DNA of 64,000 bases from Candidatus Methanoperedens sp. (GTDB taxonomy: Archaea; Halobacteriota; Methanosarcinia; Methanosarcinales; Methanoperedenaceae), in assembly GCA_027460525.1 (NCBI GenBank), contig JAPZAS010000016.1, forward strand, positions 54,701-118,700, given 5' to 3'. The notes under the pieces were generated by a model. It was not told the origin of the DNA. It saw only the letters and a program-made list of their open reading frames with translations, and did not search any database. The first letter of the stretch is position 1. Each line of letters opens with the position of its first letter. Both the position numbers and the translations under genes were made by a program. Shown here in pieces: positions 7,423-15,405 of this stretch.

Positions 7423-8472
7423 ATGAATGTTTCAAGGCGTATTTCCATTGATTGTGAGCACATCAAGATGATGAAACCGTACCTGGAAAAGCATAACGGT
7501 AATTTTGGAGATGCCATCAAAGAGTTGATAGCCAGCGCAGAAAGGTACAGTCCGCGCACGAACTGGTCTGCCATAGACAAATCCTTATTTAACTGGATGC
7601 TTGATCACGTGGAAGATGCGCTTATTCCTGATAACATTCTCGATGAACTGATAGATCCTTTGCTGATAAATTCGATGAATGAACTTGAAGATCACCTGAA
7701 GCGCAGGTTCAGTGGACTTGATTGGGGTGTTAACCTTTCTCTAAAATACGATAGCAATGTGGTTCCCCATGAGGTACTGATAGAAATAAGAGGTCCCCAT
7801 CCGAAAATAAGATTCATCGCCAGCATACTGTCCCAGTACCTGATTAAAAATTCAATAGACCAAGCGCCGCTTGAGATAAAGTCTATTACCGATTTAAATG
7901 AGTGTATAAAACTTGAACTGTCCAGGTCGAATAAGACGAAAGCTCAGAAAAGCTTAATTGCCTTTTTTGGAGGGATGGATGAGTTAATAAAGACCATAAA
8001 TAACCGTCCTGCTTTCTGGAAGGCTTTGATAAACCGACATATTTTGAGCAATTACAATATGGTCACGGTTCACAGGAATTACTTCGAGGATCTGCTTGCA
8101 GGTAAAGTACCGGCAGGTGAAATAACGATAGAAAACCTGGCAAAAAAACCAATCAGGGAAATACCTTTAAAAGAGATACTATTTCTGATAAAAGAGGTTT
8201 ATGAGACTTCCAGGGTCGCAGACAGGGTGGATATCGATAATGATACTGTAATAGTTTCTCATGGTTATAGAACCAGAGAAGCAGTCGAGAAATTAAAACA
8301 GAGCCTTGTTGCACTTTTAGAATCTAACGGTCATTTGTATGACGTAAAATCAACAGCCAGCATGATCGTGCTCACCCACAGGGCGGATGTGGATATAAAC
8401 CTCGGTAGATTTAAGCTGGAGAGTTTACAAACTAATGATGGGAGGAATTTCTATGGCGAAAAAAGAGGTTAA
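7423..8472 (+). CDS. Putative ribbon-helix-helix-type regulator, short paralogue
   Basis: A 349-residue paralogue of the protein at 2530. The N-terminal ~120 residues are clearly diverged (RRISIDCEHIKMMKPYLEKH against KHISLDKDCVEKLKPYVEKH). From about residue 118 to 325 the two are nearly the same, also at DNA level. It stops soon after VLTHRADV and so lacks the last ~150 residues of the longer copy. The ATG at 7423 has GGGAG six bases upstream; an in-frame ATG at 7408 is possible. Its 3' end overlaps the start of the next gene (8453) by 20 bp. No known family was recognised. Confidence 0.6.
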   Translation: MNVSRRISIDCEHIKMMKPYLEKHNGNFGDAIKELIASAERYSPRTNWSAIDKSLFNWMLDHVEDALIPDNILDELIDPLLINSMNELEDHLKRRFSGLDWGVNLSLKYDSNVVPHEVLIEIRGPHPKIRFIASILSQYLIKNSIDQAPLEIKSITDLNECIKLELSRSNKTKAQKSLIAFFGGMDELIKTINNRPAFWKALINRHILSNYNMVTVHRNYFEDLLAGKVPAGEITIENLAKKPIREIPLKEILFLIKEVYETSRVADRVDIDNDTVIVSHGYRTREAVEKLKQSLVALLESNGHLYDVKSTASMIVLTHRADVDINLGRFKLESLQTNDGRNFYGEKRG

Positions 8473-8746
8473 AGAACAGCTTGATATTGCTAGAAAAAGT
8501 ATGGGCTTCGTGCCCGAGATTCAGCAGCTCGTAGGAGAGCATGCACCTGCATGGTTTAAGCTTTATCGCGATAGCGACGAGGCATTATGGACAGACACCG
8601 CTCTCCCTGCAAAGGTAAAGGTGCTGATGGCATTAGCCGTCGTAGCTGGAAGACTGTGTCCCGACTGCGCCGAGGCACAGATGAGGAGCGCAATTCACCA
8701 GGGCGCTACCAAGAAAGAGATTCTGGACACACTGGGTGTGGTCTAG
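8453..8746 (+). CDS. Carboxymuconolactone decarboxylase/AhpD-like protein, apparently frameshifted near the end
   Basis: A 97-residue reading frame of the CMD/AhpD family: mostly helical, with the thiol-pair site CPDCAEAQ (CxxC) at about residue 64. These proteins are often peroxide-related thiol reductases or gamma-carboxymuconolactone decarboxylases; the role here is open. The frame stops at 8746 right after LDTLGVV. The missing family ending appears at once in another frame, continuing TAGAPGVSVCKQAMRK to a stop at 8808. This indicates a one-base loss near 8740-8746, by mutation or sequencing error. GGGAGG lies seven bases before the ATG. It overlaps the preceding gene. Confidence 0.75.
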   Translation: MAKKEVKEQLDIARKSMGFVPEIQQLVGEHAPAWFKLYRDSDEALWTDTALPAKVKVLMALAVVAGRLCPDCAEAQMRSAIHQGATKKEILDTLGVV

Positions 8747-8863
8747 TTACTGCGGGCGCGCCCGGAGTCAGCGTATGCAAGCAGGCTATGAGAAAATTGC
8801 TGAAATGAAAATCTGAAGAGACATAATCCTGGAGTGCGGTGGGATACGGAGCACGAGGGAGCA

Positions 8864-9208
8864 ATGATAAAAATAAAAAGAGTATACGACGAACCAGATA
8901 GAGATGATGGTTTTAGAATACTGGTGGATCGGCTCTGGCCACGGGGTTTGAGCAAGGATAAGGTAAAAGTGGATTTATGGTTAAAAGATATCGCACCCCG
9001 CGATACGCTCAGAAAGTGGTTTGCACATGACCCAAAGAAATGGGATGAGTTCAAGAGCAGGTATTTTGAAGAATTAAAGGGTAAAAAAGAACTGGTGGAT
9101 TTGATTATCGGAAAAGCACGCGGCGGAGTCACTTTACTTTACGGGGCAAAAGAGGAGAAATATAACAATGCCGCTGCCTTAAAGGAATATATCGACAAAA
9201 ATAAATAG
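8864..9208 (+). CDS. DUF488 family protein
   Basis: A 114-residue protein of the DUF488 family, recognised by the opening [20 protein letters not shown], the motif [10 protein letters not shown], and the later [14 protein letters not shown] and [12 protein letters not shown]. Biochemical function is not established for the family. The ATG at 8864 follows GAGGGAG and gives the usual length; the upstream in-frame ATG at 8834 would add an unconserved stretch. It lies 55 bp after the frameshifted CMD gene and may share its transcript. Confidence 0.85.
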   Translation: MIKIKRVYDEPDRDDGFRILVDRLWPRGLSKDKVKVDLWLKDIAPRDTLRKWFAHDPKKWDEFKSRYFEELKGKKELVDLIIGKARGGVTLLYGAKEEKYNNAAALKEYIDKNK

Positions 9209-9282
9209 CATCTATAATCATCGTCTCTGCATAACATTTTGGATTTGCTGGGGACTGAGCGCAAAAAAATAAAAAAAGATGC

Positions 9283-9450
9283 CTACGCCTTCCTTGACAT
9301 CTTGAGAACGTCTGCCCTTGACACGTCCATTTTATGTATTTTCTTGGCATGCTGCTGGGCTATGGATACAAGCTCATCATCGCTCTCGGTGCGAAGGAAG
9401 AAGGGACAGTCTGTTGCACCCGCTGACTTACAATCAAGTTCTCTTGTCAT
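9283..9450 (-). CDS. DUF1059 family small protein
   Basis: A 55-residue protein: MTRELDCKSAGATDCPFF, then LRTESDDELVSIAQQHAKK and IHKMD. It matches the DUF1059 pattern of an N-terminal Cys-containing strand pair, an acidic helix and an AQQHAKKIH segment, suggestive of metal binding. The gene is convergent with DUF488 and has a good ribosome site (GGGAGGTGA) just before its ATG at 9450. Function unknown. Confidence 0.8.
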   Translation of the reverse strand: MTRELDCKSAGATDCPFFLRTESDDELVSIAQQHAKKIHKMDVSRADVLKMSRKA

Positions 9451-9735
9451 TTTATTCACCTCCCGCTACTCTCTAATATTGATTTGGATTGGTAGGATGA
9501 TATAGTTTTTGGAGGCTGTTTAAATAATTCGAGAGGTTCGGGTTTGTGAGGATTGACAGCGTTGGCGGGGATGGGGTTGTGGCATATTTTACGCACAGGT
9601 GAATTGTGAAATAGGTGCATAAGGGTAGTTTATATACGTTTGAAGCGTATATTCAAAGGTCTTTTTGTGTATGCGCAGGCTAACGCATTTTATAAGAAGG
9701 TGCATATTCGGTTCAAATTGCTGGAGGAATAAAGA

Positions 9736-9915
9736 ATGATAAAAATAACAGTTCCATCTGCTTATTCAACTATAGATGAACATTCAGCTCATTTGTGGAA
9801 TATCAAAGACGGGGTAATCAGGGGATCTATAACTGATGTTGGGTATAATGAATGGGATTTGGCTGGAAAAGATTTATTGAAGCACTCCGGATTTGATATT
9901 AAAACTGATGCATGA
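9736..9915 (+). CDS. Hypothetical small protein
   Basis: A 59-residue frame beginning MIKITVPSAYSTIDEHSAHL and ending HSGFDIKTDA, with CTGGAGG eight bases before the ATG. A TATA-like sequence (TTTATATACG) lies near 9629-9638, about 100 bp upstream. It has no membrane segment or cysteines and I recognise no family. The good ribosome site and natural amino acid composition favour a real gene. Upstream bases 9451-9657 hold only this promoter-like signal. Confidence 0.45.
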   Translation: MIKITVPSAYSTIDEHSAHLWNIKDGVIRGSITDVGYNEWDLAGKDLLKHSGFDIKTDA

Positions 9916-9984
9916 TGATTTCTACGAAAAGTGACGTGTTAAAACTTCTGTAAATCAAAACATTAACAGCGCCGATAAAAAACG

Positions 9985-10009
9985 CTCGGAGGCGCCAAGA
10001 CACGGAGAA
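9985..10009. repeat. Second degenerate copy of the GGCGCAAAGAC-type interspersed sequence
   Basis: CTCGGAGGCGCCAAGACACG followed by GAGAA is related to the reverse complement of the sequence at 114-140. It lies between the hypothetical gene at 9736 and trmY. A CTCTGCGCCTC half-copy follows at about 10019-10030. Confidence 0.3.
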
Positions 10010-10030
10010 TTTATAATTGCTCTGCGCCTC

Positions 10031-10582
10031 TCAACCAGATTCCCGCAAATCCAGGATATAGTTAATAATACAGACGCATGCTGAAGCAAGGTACGCCTTT
10101 TCGCCAATTGAAACTTTTTTGCCATATCTCAACACGAACTCTTCATCCTTCTTTGGCAGACCCACCTGGTCACCCAGTACAAACACAGGGTCTGTCCCCA
10201 GATCGATGGTCCTTATGCTCTCACCCGATTCTTCCAGTACAAAAATGTTTTTTTTCTCCCTAACCAGTTGCTGAAGACTGTTTTTTTTAATGTAAATTCC
10301 GGGGTGAGCCCTGCCCGAGAGAACCTTTCTCAGGATGTCTTCCCATGTGCGCTCATCCGTGCGCACATCCCTCAGTTTTTCCCCATCAACCGTAAGCTCT
10401 AAGGGCGGGTTCGGTGCACCTCCAAGGATGGCATGGAATACGACATCCCTGCGCAGCGCATGGGAGCGGAAAAGCGCCATCAATATAGACTGGTAAACCA
10501 CATCCAGTCTCCCGGCTTCTCTCAGGCTATGGAACCTTGAATCAGTTCTTCCTGTTCTGGAGTAGAGGATAAATTCGCGCAT
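10031..10582 (-). CDS. trmY: tRNA (pseudouridine(54)-N1)-methyltransferase TrmY
   Basis: A 183-residue SPOUT-family methyltransferase that makes N1-methylpseudouridine at position 54 of archaeal tRNAs. It begins MREFILYSRTGRTDSRF, typical for TrmY. The knotted SAM-binding end is visible as FVLGDQVGLPKKDEEF and the following VSIGEKAYLASACVCIINYI. It ends 10 bp after nikR on the same strand, so the two are probably co-transcribed. Confidence 0.9.
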   Translation of the reverse strand: MREFILYSRTGRTDSRFHSLREAGRLDVVYQSILMALFRSHALRRDVVFHAILGGAPNPPLELTVDGEKLRDVRTDERTWEDILRKVLSGRAHPGIYIKKNSLQQLVREKKNIFVLEESGESIRTIDLGTDPVFVLGDQVGLPKKDEEFVLRYGKKVSIGEKAYLASACVCIINYILDLRESG

Positions 10583-10592
10583 AATGCATTAT

Positions 10593-11015
10593 TTACATTT
10601 CTTCTTCCGGAACTATGGTTGTGAGTTTGACATGCTTCACGCCCCGGAGAGCCATTATCTTCTCGGTAACAGCCTTGACATCCCTGCCCTCTCCTCTCAT
10701 GAGCAATACTTCCATGCACATATCATGATTTATATGCATGTGAAGGGAAGAACGAATTATTTCAGAGAACTCATGCTCTATCTCAAGCAATGAATTGACC
10801 AACCCTCTCTGGTTGTGGTCATATACCAGTGAGATTGTCCCCACCCTTTCGCCTTCAACCTCGCCCATCCAGGTATAGTAACGGATATAACCCCTTATTG
10901 CATCCCTGATACCTTCAGAACGTGAAGAATAACCTCTTTTTGTAATTATTTCATCGAATTTTTCAAGTAAATTCTCGGGGAGAGAAACACCGATACGGGC
11001 TAAATCCTGTTCCAT
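10593..11015 (-). CDS. nikR: Nickel-responsive transcriptional regulator NikR
   Basis: A 140-residue NikR with an N-terminal ribbon-helix-helix (RIGVSLPENLLEKFDEII) and a C-terminal ACT-like nickel-binding domain. All four high-affinity Ni ligands known for the family appear present as H81, H92, H94 and C100 in the LHMHINHDMC region. It would repress or activate nickel uptake and use genes according to Ni level. The nearest upstream operon encodes a hydrogenase-like complex that lacks Ni ligands, so its targets may instead be elsewhere, such as F430 or nickel transport genes. Its own AT-rich promoter lies in the 65-bp gap before 11081. Confidence 0.92.
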   Translation of the reverse strand: MEQDLARIGVSLPENLLEKFDEIITKRGYSSRSEGIRDAIRGYIRYYTWMGEVEGERVGTISLVYDHNQRGLVNSLLEIEHEFSEIIRSSLHMHINHDMCMEVLLMRGEGRDVKAVTEKIMALRGVKHVKLTTIVPEEEM

Positions 11016-11080
11016 GATTTATTTCGACAAATATAATTTAAGAGTTGATAACCCTTTTCATTTTTTTCTTTTCCCTGATT

Positions 11081-11515
11081 TTACCTCGCCACCAGCACCG
11101 AGCACCTTGACTTCTTCACCACGGCGAGCGCCACGCTCCCGAGCTCGGGATTGATCTCGCTCTCTCCCTTGCCTCCCAGCACGATGGTATGCACCTTATA
11201 CTTTTCCGCAGCATCCAGAATGGCACGCGCTATCGTATCAGCCATCGCGCCCTGCTGCGGCATCCGCTGCATACTCACTCCGACCAGCAGCTTGTTCACC
11301 TCGACTCCCATGGAAGCGCCGGTCTCCACCACGCGGTTCAGAACTTCCTCGCCTTTTGCAACGCGCTCCTCGCGCTCCGAATCCTTGCTGCCCACCGCGA
11401 CATAGATGGCCGCAATGCGGATATTATATGACCTAGTTATCTTCATCGCAGCTATTTCCGCTTTCTTTCCATATTCAGAGCCGTCCGTGGCTACCAGTAT
11501 CTCGTACTTTGTCAT
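11081..11515 (-). CDS. Universal stress protein, UspA family
   Basis: A 144-residue UspA-fold protein. It opens with the nucleotide-binding strand and loop EILVATDGSEYGKKA. The C-terminal ATP-binding pattern G-x2-G-x9-G(S/T) is seen in GGKGESEINPELGSVALAV. Such proteins bind ATP and modulate stress responses. It overlaps the preceding small-subunit gene by four bases, so it is the last gene of the Hyf-like operon and may act on that complex. Confidence 0.88.
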   Translation of the reverse strand: MTKYEILVATDGSEYGKKAEIAAMKITRSYNIRIAAIYVAVGSKDSEREERVAKGEEVLNRVVETGASMGVEVNKLLVGVSMQRMPQQGAMADTIARAILDAAEKYKVHTIVLGGKGESEINPELGSVALAVVKKSRCSVLVAR

Positions 11516-12000
11516 GCCTTTACCTCCATTTTCCTAATCTTCTGATCAAGCTTGTCAAGAGCCACCATGAGTCCGAATATCACGGCCTGGGGCCTGGGCG
11601 GGCATCCGGGAATGTACACATCCACGGGAATAAATCTGTCCACGCCGCCTCCGCTTGCGTAGGTATCGCCGAAAATGCCACCGTTGCAGGCACACGATCC
11701 CATGGCAGCCACGAGCTTCGGCTCAGGAGTGGCGTTATAGGTCTTCAGGAGCGCAAGTTCCATATTCCGCGTCACTGGCCCGGTCACGAGCAGCATATCC
11801 GCGTGGCGCGGGGATGCCACGATATGGAGACCGAAGCGCTCGATGTCATATATGGGATTGGATAAAGCGTTCACCTCCACTTCGCAGGCATTGCACGAAC
11901 CCGCGTCCACCTCGCGTATGTGGAGCGATCTCCCAAATATTTTTTTTATCCTCTCGTTGAGGTGCTGACCCATTATCTCGATTTCAGCTTCGACAGTCAT
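11512..12000 (-). CDS. Hydrogenase-like (NuoB/HyfI-type) small subunit of Ehr-type complex
   Basis: A 162-residue NuoB/HyfI homologue, the subunit that holds the proximal (N2-type) 4Fe-4S cluster. The four cysteine ligands are visible in SCNACEVE (CxxC), GSCAC and GCPPRP. Unlike the large subunit, its metal site is intact. It is peripheral, on the cytoplasmic face. It overlaps the ferredoxin gene upstream (11997-12000) and the UspA gene downstream by four bases each. Confidence 0.88.
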   Translation of the reverse strand: MTVEAEIEIMGQHLNERIKKIFGRSLHIREVDAGSCNACEVEVNALSNPIYDIERFGLHIVASPRHADMLLVTGPVTRNMELALLKTYNATPEPKLVAAMGSCACNGGIFGDTYASGGGVDRFIPVDVYIPGCPPRPQAVIFGLMVALDKLDQKIRKMEVKA

Positions 12001-12335
12001 AACTTCCTCGATATACTCGTTAGAAGGTCATCTTTCGTCTTTGATGCAAGCTCATATTCCTGCGTGAGCTTTATGGCAGCGTAAGGGCATACTTCTTCGC
12101 ACCTTCCGCAGAAAATGCACCCGCAATATGATAATGTAAGAGTTTTTCCACCTTTTTCTTCTTCAAGCCAGATAACACCCGGCGGGCAGACAGCTGCGCA
12201 TTCGCCGCAATAGGTGCACTTATCTGAGAGAAGCTGCGGTTTTCCGCGGAATCCCTCAGGCGCTATGTCAGGTTTTTTGGGATAATTCGCGGTTACTGTC
12301 CCTGTTTTTAAGGTCTGTTTCAGGATCTCGAACAT
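11997..12335 (-). CDS. HyfH/HycF-type two-[4Fe-4S] ferredoxin subunit
   Basis: A 112-residue NuoI/HyfH-like protein with two classical clusters: CTYCGECAAVCPPG near residue 41 and CIFCGRCEEVCPYAA near residue 73. It would conduct electrons to the small subunit of the complex. It sits nine bases after the large subunit gene and overlaps the small subunit gene, as in other group 4 hydrogenase-type operons. Confidence 0.9.
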   Translation of the reverse strand: MFEILKQTLKTGTVTANYPKKPDIAPEGFRGKPQLLSDKCTYCGECAAVCPPGVIWLEEEKGGKTLTLSYCGCIFCGRCEEVCPYAAIKLTQEYELASKTKDDLLTSISRKL

Positions 12336-12343
12336 CTTTCCAC

Positions 12344-13942
12344 CTACATATCGTTGCCAGAATACGATAAGCTTAAGCTTTTATTGATTATCGGAAAATC
12401 AGGTACGATGTTATCAAGAACGGCATACTCTATGGCGAGCCAGTTGCAAAACGACGGGTCTCGCACCTTGCATCTCTCTATTCGGTTATTCTCGATCATT
12501 ACCCAGTAGAGTGTTTCTCCCCTTGGGGCTTCAGTGTATCCCAGTGCATAACCATCGGGGATTTCTTTGATATTCGATCTTATATCACCATCAGGGAGAC
12601 GGAAAAGCGCCGTCTCGATCATACTTATGGATTCATATACCTCATCAGAGCGTATCCTTGTCCTGGCATTGACATCGCCTGACTTGAGGACAGGCACCTT
12701 GAAATCCAATTCGGCATATGCAGCATAGGGATGATTGCGCCTCGTGTCCCTGTAGATCCCGGAGGCACGCGCCACAGGACCCACGACATGAAGCTCTCTT
12801 GCTATATCATTGTAGAGGCGTCCCGTAGTTTCTATCCTGTCCGCAACAGAAGGCGAGCCAAAGAGAAGCTCCATTAATTCCCTGAAATCGTTCCTGAATA
12901 CTGAGAGTTTCTTGGAAATTATTTCCTTTTTGTCACCGATATCGCGCCGAACGCCGCCTATTGTGTTCATACCCCTCAGAAGCCTGCTCCCCGTAACAAT
13001 TTCGTTCAGCTGTAATATTTCTTCCTTGAGCAGGTTAGCATGCGCTGCCCCGAAAGCATACGCCACATCGGTCGCAATCCCTGCAATATCACCGAGGTGA
13101 TTATACAGTCTCTCAAGTTCCATTAGGATTACCCTGATATACTTTGCGCGAGGAGGAATATCAACACCGGCGATTTTTTCCACGGCCTGGCAGAAAGCCA
13201 CAGCATGCGCCACGGAGTTGTCGCCTGATACGCGCTCTGCAAGGAATACAGCTTTGTCGATGGATACGTTCTCGAACAGTTTTTCTACGCCCTTGTGTGT
13301 ATAGAAATGCCTTATCTCAAGGTTGAGGACAGGTTCTCCGGCAACACTGAACCTGAAATGTCCCGGCTCAATCACTCCTGCATGCACGGGTCCCACAGGG
13401 ATCTCATATACCCCTTCACCTTCCACCCTGCGGTACGTATATTCGCCTTTAACTCGCTCCGGTTTTGTCCTTATATCAAAGTCCTTCCGCAGTGGATATA
13501 ATTTGGCAGGCCAGTCCTCAAAATGGACAAGCCTCCTCGGGTCGGGATGGCCTACGGGTGTCAAACCGAACATATCCTGGATCTCCCGCTCATACCAGTT
13601 TGCTGCAGGGATTTTGGGTGTGGTGGAATGGAAATGCGGTGCATTCTCATCGATATTTATCTGTATTATTATGAAGGCGTCTGCCGTCTTGGAAACCCGG
13701 TCATCCTTTCCAGATGGGTTTATCAAAGAGAACACATAATGTATTCTAAAGCACCCCTCCTTTTTCCTCCGATCTGTAGCGAAGATAGAAACAAGGGCTG
13801 CGCCAAGGTGGTGATATAAATGATCGCAGACCTTCACGGCTGCGTCTTCTTCTACCGTGAAATAAATCTCGTTGTTTGAAGCCCTTTCGTTCTGAATACT
13901 GCTTCCAAAATCTTTTCTGATCGCATCTATTAGCTCATTCAT
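12344..13942 (-). CDS. HyfG/HycE-like large subunit lacking NiFe ligands (Ehr-type)
   Basis: A 532-residue fusion of a NuoC-like domain (about residues 1-165) and a NuoD/HycE-like domain. In real hydrogenases the NiFe centre is held by two CxxC pairs. Here the first is replaced in AERVSGDNSVAHAV (Ser and Asn where Cys is expected). The second is replaced in NKSLSLSYSGNDM at the extreme C-terminus (Ser and Gly). The protein therefore cannot bind NiFe in the known way and should not be called a hydrogenase. This matches the energy-converting hydrogenase-related (Ehr) complexes described between complex I and group 4 hydrogenases. The substrate is unknown. Confidence 0.88.
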   Translation of the reverse strand: MNELIDAIRKDFGSSIQNERASNNEIYFTVEEDAAVKVCDHLYHHLGAALVSIFATDRRKKEGCFRIHYVFSLINPSGKDDRVSKTADAFIIIQINIDENAPHFHSTTPKIPAANWYEREIQDMFGLTPVGHPDPRRLVHFEDWPAKLYPLRKDFDIRTKPERVKGEYTYRRVEGEGVYEIPVGPVHAGVIEPGHFRFSVAGEPVLNLEIRHFYTHKGVEKLFENVSIDKAVFLAERVSGDNSVAHAVAFCQAVEKIAGVDIPPRAKYIRVILMELERLYNHLGDIAGIATDVAYAFGAAHANLLKEEILQLNEIVTGSRLLRGMNTIGGVRRDIGDKKEIISKKLSVFRNDFRELMELLFGSPSVADRIETTGRLYNDIARELHVVGPVARASGIYRDTRRNHPYAAYAELDFKVPVLKSGDVNARTRIRSDEVYESISMIETALFRLPDGDIRSNIKEIPDGYALGYTEAPRGETLYWVMIENNRIERCKVRDPSFCNWLAIEYAVLDNIVPDFPIINKSLSLSYSGNDM

Positions 13943-13946
13943 GCTC

Positions 13947-15401
13947 TCACCTCACAATCTGTACGACTTTCATTATCATCTCGTAAAATGAAGGCGGGAT
14001 ATAGACCCCGAGCACGACAACGAATACAATCAATATACCCATCGCACCCAGGGTCCATCTGCTCACCTCACCTTTTTCAATCCCTGGTTTTGGTGTTCCG
14101 AAAGCCATTTTGCTCACGTTGTTGAAAAAGCCTGCGAATATCATTATTATAAAAAGCAGGAACAGTACTGCGGCAATTATGTGCCCCTGTGAGAACCCTG
14201 CCGCAAGTATGGTGAATTCGCTTATGAATATGGAAAAAGGCGGAGAGCCCGTGATGGCAAGCCCCCCGATCACGAACATGGCGCCCGTGTATGGCATTGA
14301 TTTTACAAGTCCGGTCACATTGAATATCTCTTTCGTATCATGTTTTAGCAGCACATTCCCCGCGCCAAAGAACATGAGGGATTTCGTCATGGCATGGTTG
14401 AACATGTGCAATATCGCCCCGAAGATTCCAAAAACACCTCCGAAGCCTATACCGATAGCGATAATTCCCATATGTTCCACGCTTGAGTATGCAAGGAGCC
14501 GCTTGTAGTCTTCCTGCAGCAGTATGAAAGGCACGGCGATGCCAAGCGACAGGAGCCCGAATATGATCAGCAGATTGCTTGTAAAAACTGCACCCGTTGA
14601 TTTCGTGGCGATGGTGTAGAACCTGATAATGCCGTACATGGCGCAGTTGAGCAGCACGCCTGAGAGAAGCGCGCTTACGGGCGTGGGAGCTTCGCTGTGG
14701 GCATCGGGGAGCCAGGTATGCATGGGCGCGAGGCCCGCTTTTGTGCCGTAACCTATGAGAATGAAAATGAAGGCAAGCTTCATTATTGTCGGGTCGAACT
14801 GGTCAGCGACAGCAACTAGTGATGTCCAGTTGAGCGCATCCCCGCTCTCGCCCAGGATCTTGACAGCGGCAAAGTAGGTGAGGATGGTTCCGAAAAGCGC
14901 GAACGTTATTCCCACGGTACATATGATCATGTATTTCCATGCCGCTTCGATGGAGGACTTTTTCGAGTAAAGGATCATCAGGAGCGCAGAGACAAGTGTG
15001 GTCATCTCTATGGCGATCCAGAGACCAAGGTTGTTCGTCACCCCCACAAGCAGCATTGTGAACATGAATACGTGGAAAAGCCCGTAGTATATTCTCAGTC
15101 TTCGCAAGTCCATGGTGCCGTGTTCCAGTTCATGTCCCATGTAGCCCACAGAGTACAGCGAAGCCACAAAACCCACGATAGAAACAATGAGGACAATGAA
15201 GGCACTGAACGTGTCTGCGAACAGGGCATTTGTCCAAGATATTATTATATTGTTCCTGTAAACCTGAACCACCAGCACCAAACCAAGAAGAAGCGTGGCT
15301 ATGGAGCCTGTTAAGCTCACGGTTTCTACCTGTTTTCGCGTTCTTGTGAAAAAGCACAGTATGCATGTGAGAACCGGGGCGAGAAGAAGATATTCAATCA
15401 T
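13947..15401 (-). CDS. HyfF-like antiporter-type membrane subunit
   Basis: A 484-residue NuoN/NuoM/Mrp-like proton-channel subunit with about 14 membrane helices. The discontinuous helix 7 region with its key lysine is seen as GYGTKAGLAPMHTWLPDAHS, followed by APTPVSALLSG. The helix-5 acidic residue lies in WIAIEMTTLVSALLM. It would translocate protons or sodium ions. It sits between hyfE- and hyfG-like genes with 4-bp gaps, inside one operon. Confidence 0.88.
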   Translation of the reverse strand: MIEYLLLAPVLTCILCFFTRTRKQVETVSLTGSIATLLLGLVLVVQVYRNNIIISWTNALFADTFSAFIVLIVSIVGFVASLYSVGYMGHELEHGTMDLRRLRIYYGLFHVFMFTMLLVGVTNNLGLWIAIEMTTLVSALLMILYSKKSSIEAAWKYMIICTVGITFALFGTILTYFAAVKILGESGDALNWTSLVAVADQFDPTIMKLAFIFILIGYGTKAGLAPMHTWLPDAHSEAPTPVSALLSGVLLNCAMYGIIRFYTIATKSTGAVFTSNLLIIFGLLSLGIAVPFILLQEDYKRLLAYSSVEHMGIIAIGIGFGGVFGIFGAILHMFNHAMTKSLMFFGAGNVLLKHDTKEIFNVTGLVKSMPYTGAMFVIGGLAITGSPPFSIFISEFTILAAGFSQGHIIAAVLFLLFIIMIFAGFFNNVSKMAFGTPKPGIEKGEVSRWTLGAMGILIVFVVVLGVYIPPSFYEMIMKVVQIVR

Positions 15402-15405
15402 GGTA

